Source: Ruegeria lacuscaerulensis (GTDB taxonomy: Bacteria > Pseudomonadota > Alphaproteobacteria > Rhodobacterales > Rhodobacteraceae). From it: DNA of 64,000 nucleotides. Numbering within the stretch: the first letter of the stretch is position 1; every line of letters begins with the position of its first letter. Location of the stretch: positions 186,001 to 250,000 of the forward strand of contig NZ_WPZL01000002.1 of assembly GCF_013031245.1 (NCBI RefSeq), written 5' to 3'. The notes under the pieces were generated by a model. It was given only the letters and a program-made list of their open reading frames with translations. It was not told the DNA's origin and ran no database searches. Position numbers and translations under genes: made by a program. Of the stretch, positions 63,782 through 64,000 are shown piece after piece.

Positions 63782-64000
63782 ATGAACGGTAAGCGCAGCA
63801 TCTTCGAAGAGGTCTCGGACACCGCGAAACAACAGGCGGTGCAGCCGGGCATGATCGACCGGGGCCGTGGTGGGGCTCGCGGCGCCATTCGTGTCTGGCT
63901 GATGATCCTGTTCGCACTGGTCGTAGTGATGATCGCAGTCGGGGGGCTGACCCGTCTGACCGACAGCGGGCTGTCGATCACCGAATGGCGTCCGATTACC
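63782..64000 (+). CDS. ctaA: Heme A synthase, 5' part
   Basis: The first 73 residues of a COX15/CtaA-type protein run off the window. After a cytoplasmic lead, a first helix ([22 protein letters not shown]) and the family motif [14 protein letters not shown] are visible. CtaA oxidises heme O to heme A for cytochrome oxidase. ATG 63782 follows ATGAGGACGGC. Confidence 0.85.
   Translation, partial: MNGKRSIFEEVSDTAKQQAVQPGMIDRGRGGARGAIRVWLMILFALVVVMIAVGGLTRLTDSGLSITEWRPIT

Noticed and set aside
1..64000. tRNA, rRNA, CRISPR, IS element or prophage
   Set aside because: No cloverleaf, regularly spaced repeat, transposase, integrase or phage structural gene was seen on reading both strands; this was done by eye, so a tRNA search tool could still overturn it.

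Overview
The window is ordinary GC-rich chromosome from an alphaproteobacterium, most likely a marine Rhodobacteraceae (Roseobacter-clade) organism. The evidence is gene order and protein style: a dusB-ntrB-ntrC-ntrY-ntrX-trkA-trkH-hfq-hflX block, fused ispDF, an RCK-type trkA beside the nitrogen regulators, surE-pcm-nlpD followed by tatABC, and 3-hydroxybutyrate dehydrogenase. The assignment is by family resemblance only. I see no rRNA, tRNA, CRISPR array, insertion sequence, integrase or prophage gene.

Layout. 1-2.9 kb: tail of a DNA alkylation repair protein, an arsenite methyltransferase and an orphan FbpC-type ABC ATPase. 3-5.7 kb: surE-pcm-nlpD-like operon. 5.7-6.75 kb: WYL regulator and small monooxygenase behind a perfect operator-like dyad. 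7-8.5 kb: tatABC. 8.6-10.5 kb: DUF815 ATPase, an unusual SDR and a minimal PilP-like protein. 10.7-15.8 kb: purF, a DnaJ-zinc-finger miniprotein, cvpA, radA and a membrane coiled-coil protein. 16-19.4 kb: alr with a Mla-type permease and ATPase, a small membrane protein and a one-domain PqiA. 19.6-26.2 kb: GNAT, dnaB, pyrE, amt, cinA-pgpA-ispDF. 26.3-38.7 kb: the nitrogen regulation, potassium uptake and Hfq block. 38.7-48 kb: small monooxygenase, SnoaL-like protein, membrane-anchored penicillin acylase relative, SYLF lipoprotein, hemB, membrane protein and mfd. 48-54.8 kb: SH3-like secreted protein, TPR protein, Bcr/CflA efflux pump, FrnE-like protein, acyl-CoA synthetase, cupin regulator and a CsbD-like small protein. 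55.3-59.6 kb: oligopeptide-type binding protein, a candidate small RNA, bdhA, an orphan small gene and a patatin. 59.6-62.8 kb: pseudouridine catabolism genes with a divergent ThiE and a DUF502 protein. 63-64 kb: trmJ and the start of ctaA.

Most of the window is housekeeping. Co-transcription is supported by many 4-base stop/start overlaps: surE/pcm, tatB/tatC, alr/mlaE/mlaF, ispDF/pgpA/cinA, dusB/ntrB, ntrY/ntrX, psuK/psuG, acyl-CoA synthetase/frnE and TPR/SH3. The nitrogen block joins sensing (NtrB, NtrY) and response (NtrC, NtrX), and an ammonium transporter lies about 3 kb upstream on the other strand.

No large undescribed system is evident. The strongest leads are a compact intergenic small RNA with near-consensus promoter and terminator (about 57,258-57,333), NtrC and NtrX that both lack the sigma-54 contact motif, a free-standing DnaJ-type zinc-finger miniprotein, a ThiE-like protein missing catalytic residues in a pseudouridine operon, and a perfect 9+9 dyad upstream of the WYL/monooxygenase pair.
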